Positions 57,239-60,944 of a DNA stretch of 60,944 bases are shown here, piece after piece. Location of the stretch: the NCBI GenBank assembly GCA_017477425.1, contig JAFUVT010000035.1, positions 1 to 60,944 of the forward strand, in the 5' to 3' direction. Made by a program: the position numbers and the translations under genes. Origin of the DNA: Bacteroidales bacterium. Its GTDB lineage: Bacteria; Bacteroidota; Bacteroidia; Bacteroidales; F082. The notes beneath the pieces were generated by a model. It made no database searches, had not been told where the DNA came from, and was given only the letters and a program-made list of their open reading frames with translations. Each line of letters begins with the position of its first letter. Position 1 is the first letter of the stretch.

Positions 57239-58948
57239 TTATGAGTTTAAAACAAGATTCCTCATAAATGCCACCATGTTTTCTTGGGTCTGAAAAGCTG
57301 TTTTTAGTGTTTTTTCGTACCGCTTCACCGACGAATAGTCCCGATTGAGGAGGATGGCGGCTTGTTTCTCGTCCATGCCTAAGAGATAGAGATGGCACAA
57401 GTTGACCAAAGAGGGTTTGGCTTTCAAGTCGTGCTGTTCGAGCAATATTTCTATTGGGACAAAATGGCGATTGGCAGCCAGCGACAATTGTTGCAATTGC
57501 GCATCGGTGAGTACCAGTTCGGGGAAAGCCTTCGGCGTGGCCATGCGCTTGATGTTTTGCCCTTGGACGGACTGGACAATCTCTTGGCAAATGGGCTCTT
57601 CCATAAAGGCAAGAAGCCTGTCCTGGGCTTTGGCTGGCTCTTCCGGCTTTTGATCTTCTATCAGCATGAGTCTTCGTTTGTTCTTGTAGTAAAAACAAAT
57701 GATAACTAACATGATGATAAGTAGCGCACCTATCACCACAGCAGTCCACTGCGCATTTTTCCTTACAATGCGCTGATGTTGTTGATTCAACACTTCCTGC
57801 CGAAAACTGTTGTACAATTCGGTGAGTTGAGATTTTACGATGCTGTTATTCTCTTCTTGGTTGGCAAAGGGTACCAAGAAATCGGCATATTCCATGATAT
57901 CTGCTTCTCTGCCTTGGGCTTTGCAGATTTCAATTAACCATTCCGCGGCTTGTTTCTTGGAATCAGTTCGCGAGCTTCCCTCAAAGACCTTTTTTAGATA
58001 CACAAAAGCGGAATCATATTGCTTTTCATGATAGTAGATTTCACCTATAGACAAACTGCGTGCCACTATTTCTCTTTCGTCTTCCGCTTGTGATAGTAAA
58101 CGATCCAGTTCAATCAAAGAAAGATTAGATTGGCTGGTAATCTCGTATTTCAAATAGGCTTGATGAGCGGAAATATCTCTATAAATCAAGAGATTGGTAT
58201 CGCTTATGCATAGAATGGCATTTGTGTAGTAATAATCTGCACTATCCCATTGTTTCACTATGTCATAGTTTGTACCTATTTCACTCAGCATTCGAGCCAA
58301 ATACCAAGAAGGAGTATCTGGCGTTTCATAATAAGGAAGTGAGTGTTGTGCAAAATATATGGCCTGTTCATGAAGATATAAATCCGAGAACAACATGGCT
58401 AATCTCGTATACGTCAGCGCCATGAACTTTGCCTTATAGCCTACCAACTCCTTTTCCTTGAAATGGTCTTCCATCAAAGTCAAAGCCTTTATGTATTCCT
58501 TGCAGGCGTCCACAGCGCTGTCGTTCTCGTAGTAGCCTACGCCGTTCATGTAGTGGGAGCGGGCGGAGAGGAAGGCGAGGTTGGTAGAGACGTTGCGAGC
58601 AACGTCTTTACAACTGCATAGGGTATCATAATACGCCATGGCTTGCTGCAATTCCTTTCGGTTGGCTTGCGCCGAATCGTTTTTGTATAAGGCCTCGGCC
58701 AACAACAATTGGTAATAGTTGAAATCGTACGGTTGGGTAGAGACGTTGCGCGCAAAGCCTGTACAAATCCGATTATCCTGTAGCAAGGCCAGCGCGCTGT
58801 CGGGCCGCTGCTGCATCACGCTGTCGATGGACGAAAGGCATTGCAGCATCGTGTCGTGGCTCGAGACCACGGCATCGCCTTCGTTCGACGTGCAGCCTGC
58901 CCACACGGCCAGCCCTATCAGGATACCTGTCAGCCATCGCTGTTTCAT
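57239..58948 (-). CDS. TPR lipoprotein with membrane segment and C-terminal HTH-like domain
   Basis: 569 residues from ATG 58948. Lipobox AVWAGC (Cys19), then TPR units (about 30-400), a membrane segment (AVVIGALLIIMLVIICFYY, about 405-425) and a cytoplasmic domain whose end (LTDAQLQQLSLAANRHFVPI, MDEKQAAILLNRDYSSVKRY) resembles a LuxR/HTH-like reader. Such one-component TPR regulators are typical of Bacteroidota. Two family D palindromes are translated as KDVARNVST (about 113-121) and GFARNVST (about 61-70). Promoter at 58954-58961. Divergent from the porin gene. Confidence 0.75.
   Translation of the reverse strand: MKQRWLTGILIGLAVWAGCTSNEGDAVVSSHDTMLQCLSSIDSVMQQRPDSALALLQDNRICTGFARNVSTQPYDFNYYQLLLAEALYKNDSAQANRKELQQAMAYYDTLCSCKDVARNVSTNLAFLSARSHYMNGVGYYENDSAVDACKEYIKALTLMEDHFKEKELVGYKAKFMALTYTRLAMLFSDLYLHEQAIYFAQHSLPYYETPDTPSWYLARMLSEIGTNYDIVKQWDSADYYYTNAILCISDTNLLIYRDISAHQAYLKYEITSQSNLSLIELDRLLSQAEDEREIVARSLSIGEIYYHEKQYDSAFVYLKKVFEGSSRTDSKKQAAEWLIEICKAQGREADIMEYADFLVPFANQEENNSIVKSQLTELYNSFRQEVLNQQHQRIVRKNAQWTAVVIGALLIIMLVIICFYYKNKRRLMLIEDQKPEEPAKAQDRLLAFMEEPICQEIVQSVQGQNIKRMATPKAFPELVLTDAQLQQLSLAANRHFVPIEILLEQHDLKAKPSLVNLCHLYLLGMDEKQAAILLNRDYSSVKRYEKTLKTAFQTQENMVAFMRNLVLNS
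58584..58611. repeat. family D palindrome inside the TPR lipoprotein gene
   Basis: GTAGAGACG, core TTGCGAGCAA, CGTCTTTAC with one mismatch. Translated as DVARNVST. Confidence 0.85.
58738..58765. repeat. degenerate family D palindrome inside the TPR lipoprotein gene
   Basis: GTAGAGACGTTGCGCGCAA then AGCCTGTAC: one arm is conserved, the other decayed. Translated as ARNVST. Confidence 0.75.
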
Positions 58949-58953
58949 GGGAA

Positions 58954-58961
58954 CAAAATTA
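58954..58961 (-). promoter_or_regulatory. -7 element of the TPR lipoprotein gene
   Basis: Reads TAATTTTG on the minus strand, close to the ATG at 58948, so the leader would be nearly absent. Confidence 0.4.
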
Positions 58962-58993
58962 GGAAAATTCTTCCAAAATAATTTCGGTTTTTT

Positions 58994-59022
58994 CTTGCCA
59001 TTTACATTTTTTTCTACTTTTG
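58994..59022 (+). promoter_or_regulatory. promoter of the porin gene
   Basis: TACTTTTG at 59015-59022 with TTG at 58995-58997; leader of about 70 bases. Confidence 0.6.
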
Positions 59023-59096
59023 CATTTGTCAAACTAAGGATTTTGGTCTGTTAATCCACTTTAAAATCACATAATTACTAACAAAAACGTTTCACG

Positions 59097-60302
59097 ATGA
59101 AAAAGACTGTATTAATGATGGCCGCCCTCGTGTTGGGCTCAATGGCCTTCGCACAGAACGCCGACAACAAACAAGCTGTCGACCAGTATGGCAACACAGT
59201 GGACGTCAAGACGCTGGAGGCTTCGAGCCGCGACGGCATCTTGGTGTTCGAGTCCAAGGAAAAAGACTATAAGCTCTGGCTCGACTCCAGAGTGCAGGTC
59301 GACTTCGGTCACTACTTCGGTGCCCAGGAATGGGCCGACCCGATTGGCGATGGCGCCAGCATCCGCCGCGCCCGCTTTGCCGTCAAAGCACAAATCACCC
59401 CCGACTGGTATGGTGAGGTCGACATGGAACTGGCCAACGGCTCGTTCGAACTGAAAGACGCTATCTTCCGCTACAACGGCCTCAAGAACTGGCAGTTCAG
59501 CATCGGTAGCCAGAAACCCGACTTCTCGCTCTCGCGCAACACCTCATCGCGTTACCTCGAGTTCATGGAACGTCCGATGATCGTCAGCGCCTTGGCCCCC
59601 AGCCGGCACCTCGGTATCTTTGGCAAGTACACCAACAAGTACCTCTTCGCCAGCGCCAGCGTGCTGTTCCAAGAGATTGAAGGCCAAGAGACCCGCGACT
59701 ACGTGGAGAACAACAACAAGAGCTACGGCATGGACGAAGGCCTTTCCTACGTCGGCAAGATCGTGGTGCGCCCCATCAACGAACCCGACCTCGGCATTCA
59801 TGTGGGCGGCGCCGTCATGTATGACACCCCCAAGACTTCCGATGAGATGGGCGTCTACAGCGGAACACGTTTCAGCTGCCGCAACGCCACCAACATCAGC
59901 CGTAAGAAATATGTCGACACCGACGACATCAAGGACACCCACCACAACCTCATCGCCACTGCTGAGTTGGCCGGTCACGTCAACGGACTCCGCCTCGAAA
60001 GCGCTTGGATGTCGGATTGGACCTATATGAAGCCCGAGACCAACATTACTGAGCCTTACCACTTCCAAGGTTGGTACGTCGAAGGCGGCTATCTCCTCTT
60101 CGGCGGCAAGCAGAGCTACGACGCCGGTGGCGCTAAGTTCAACCGCGCACGCACAGGTCGCAGCTGGGGCGATGTGGAACTGGCCCTCAAGTATGAATTC
60201 ATCGACATGAACGACTATGAAGGTCGTCCCACCGACCAAGCCATCTTCGGCGGCTCCGCCGAACTCTATGGCGCTGCCCTCAACTTCTACCTGGGCAAGT
60301 AA
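59097..60302 (+). CDS. OprO/OprP-type porin, possibly short at the C-terminus
   Basis: 401 residues. Signal peptide (VLMMAALVLGSMAFAQ), a short region, then a barrel with WLDSRVQVDFGHYF, SIRRARFAVKAQITPDWYGE, and DAIFRYNGLKNWQFSIGSQK, the pattern of phosphate-selective porins O and P; in Bacteroidota these often carry polyphosphate or other anions. The C-terminus is GGSAELYGAALNFYLGK. From memory, most relatives go on with two or three more strands ending in a closing aromatic residue, so this one may be truncated. Divergent from the TPR regulator. Confidence 0.82.
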   Translation: MKKTVLMMAALVLGSMAFAQNADNKQAVDQYGNTVDVKTLEASSRDGILVFESKEKDYKLWLDSRVQVDFGHYFGAQEWADPIGDGASIRRARFAVKAQITPDWYGEVDMELANGSFELKDAIFRYNGLKNWQFSIGSQKPDFSLSRNTSSRYLEFMERPMIVSALAPSRHLGIFGKYTNKYLFASASVLFQEIEGQETRDYVENNNKSYGMDEGLSYVGKIVVRPINEPDLGIHVGGAVMYDTPKTSDEMGVYSGTRFSCRNATNISRKKYVDTDDIKDTHHNLIATAELAGHVNGLRLESAWMSDWTYMKPETNITEPYHFQGWYVEGGYLLFGGKQSYDAGGAKFNRARTGRSWGDVELALKYEFIDMNDYEGRPTDQAIFGGSAELYGAALNFYLGK

Positions 60303-60470
60303 GGGGATAAAAACCAAAAATACAAAACCAAAAATTAAAAATGCTGATTTTGTGTTAGTTACGGAATAACGATAAAAAACGAAAAGTACAATTTGCGCGA
60401 ACTTGCTATAATTTTACTATAACTGAATGTGCGTGGAATTATAACCAGTTGCAACCAGTTATACTTTGGA

Positions 60471-60493
60471 GCGGCCAAAAGCCGCTTTTTTTT
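60471..60493 (+). terminator. terminator-like hairpin after the porin gene
   Basis: GCGGC-CAAAA-GCCGC followed by eight T. It lies about 170 bases beyond the porin stop. Confidence 0.7.
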
Positions 60494-60606
60494 GTGCCAA
60501 AAATGCCCCGAAACACCACAAAAACAAAGGTTTTAGGCCATTTTGCCGATGCCAGCAAAATGATGCCAGAAACGCCCTTTAACCACCCATTAACGACCAT
60601 TGAAAC

Positions 60607-60644
60607 GGCCCGCCGGAACACCCCTCTGGCGGGCCGCTTTTTTT
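60607..60644 (+). terminator. second terminator-like hairpin
   Basis: GGCCCGCC / GGCGGGCC stem with a 13-base loop, then GC and seven T. Confidence 0.7.
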
Positions 60645-60944
60645 GCCCGTTTTTCGGCTAAAATGCAGAGTTAGAGCCAAAGTAGTGCCAAAAGTGGTGC
60701 GAAAACGACCACATTAGACCACCCTTGCGGAACGAAAAAAAGCCAAAAACGGCAGTTTTGCCCGAATTACCCTACCCGATAATCCAAAATTGCGCGGGGG
60801 ATGCTTCCCAAACGGAAAATATGTAAATAATTGAAAAGCAACGAAATAATACAAAATATGCCGAAAAACCGTTTTTCGCTGTTTTTTTGGCGTTTAACTA
60901 CCATATAATAGAGGTAATCTCATCGCGTTCCAAGTCCTCAACAT

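Larger units (their letters stand above)
60303..60944. other. 640 bases without a convincing gene
   Basis: A-rich spacer, the direct repeat ACCAGTTGCAACCAGTT at 60445-60461, and two terminator-like hairpins. Several G+C-rich stretches alternate with A-rich ones. A 70-residue frame at 60449-60661 starts inside the repeat and runs through both hairpins; I do not believe it codes. Confidence 0.5.

Noticed and set aside
56895..57749. 284-codon frame covering the RHS upstream region and part of the TPR gene
   Set aside because: Only the part from ATG 57134, the signal peptide, is believable; the rest is antisense-like noise over the TPR gene end and spacer.
60449..60661. 70-residue open frame near the window end
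   Set aside because: It starts within the direct repeat and runs through two terminator hairpins, with no promoter or family resemblance.

Overview
The window looks like a chromosomal segment of a Bacteroidota bacterium, most likely Bacteroidales. Promoters follow the Bacteroidota consensus (TAnnTTTG as the -7 element). Ribosome-binding sites are weak and A-rich. Several large secreted proteins end in type IX secretion (T9SS) sorting domains. The gene set (fimbrillin-like lipoprotein, gingipain-like C25 and streptopain-like C10 peptidases, sialidase, DUF3822-rsmD pair, OprO/P-type porin) fits a host-associated member of that group. A class II HMG-CoA reductase next to a GHMP kinase suggests the mevalonate route, which is less usual for Bacteroidales.

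Layout. 0-0.1 kb: 3' end of a tRNA-Phe. 0.15-4.2 kb: a minus-strand locus with an HPr-kinase-like ATPase, an S24/S26-type peptidase, a PqqD-like protein, a PF14907-type nucleotidyltransferase, a 42-residue peptide and a fimbrillin-like lipoprotein. It resembles an unassigned peptide-maturation (RiPP-like) cluster. 4.2-7.4 kb: lnt, a tRNA-dihydrouridine synthase and a DIP1984-family gene. 7.6-20.9 kb: housekeeping genes (rocD, MBL hydrolase, FtsX/LolE permease, rbfA, dtd, holA, AMP nucleosidase, DUF3822, rsmD) and a long propeller-barrel protein. 20.9-35.4 kb: a fused glycine/ornithine-lipid acyltransferase, a T9SS sialidase, cobalamin adenosyltransferase, NifU/Mrp Fe-S genes, a C10 peptidase and several unknown secreted proteins. 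35.4-39.4 kb: hydrolase, DNA alkylation repair, a decayed AbiE toxin-antitoxin pair, an acyltransferase and an AbrB-type regulator. 39.5-47.2 kb: a gingipain-like protease and a lipoprotein/redox operon. 47.2-53.6 kb: mevalonate genes, rlmH, ribF, asd. 53.7-60.3 kb: an RHS tip protein with a zincin-like end domain and a candidate immunity lipoprotein, a TPR/HTH lipoprotein and a porin. The last 640 bases hold no convincing gene.

Two families of small palindromic repeats run through the window. Family A has the core TTCGACAGGCTCAGGGACC, often as inverted doublets of about 70 bases (REPIN-like). Family D has the form GTAGAGACG, a variable palindromic core of about 10 bases, then CGTCTCTAC. Both lie between genes and also inside coding sequences, always in a stop-free frame, adding extra residues to at least six otherwise normal proteins (dihydrouridine synthase, acyltransferase, nitroreductase lipoprotein, GHMP kinase, aspartate-semialdehyde dehydrogenase, TPR lipoprotein). 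A standalone HEFGH protein at 25.3-25.9 kb is homologous to the end domain of the RHS protein at 55-57 kb.
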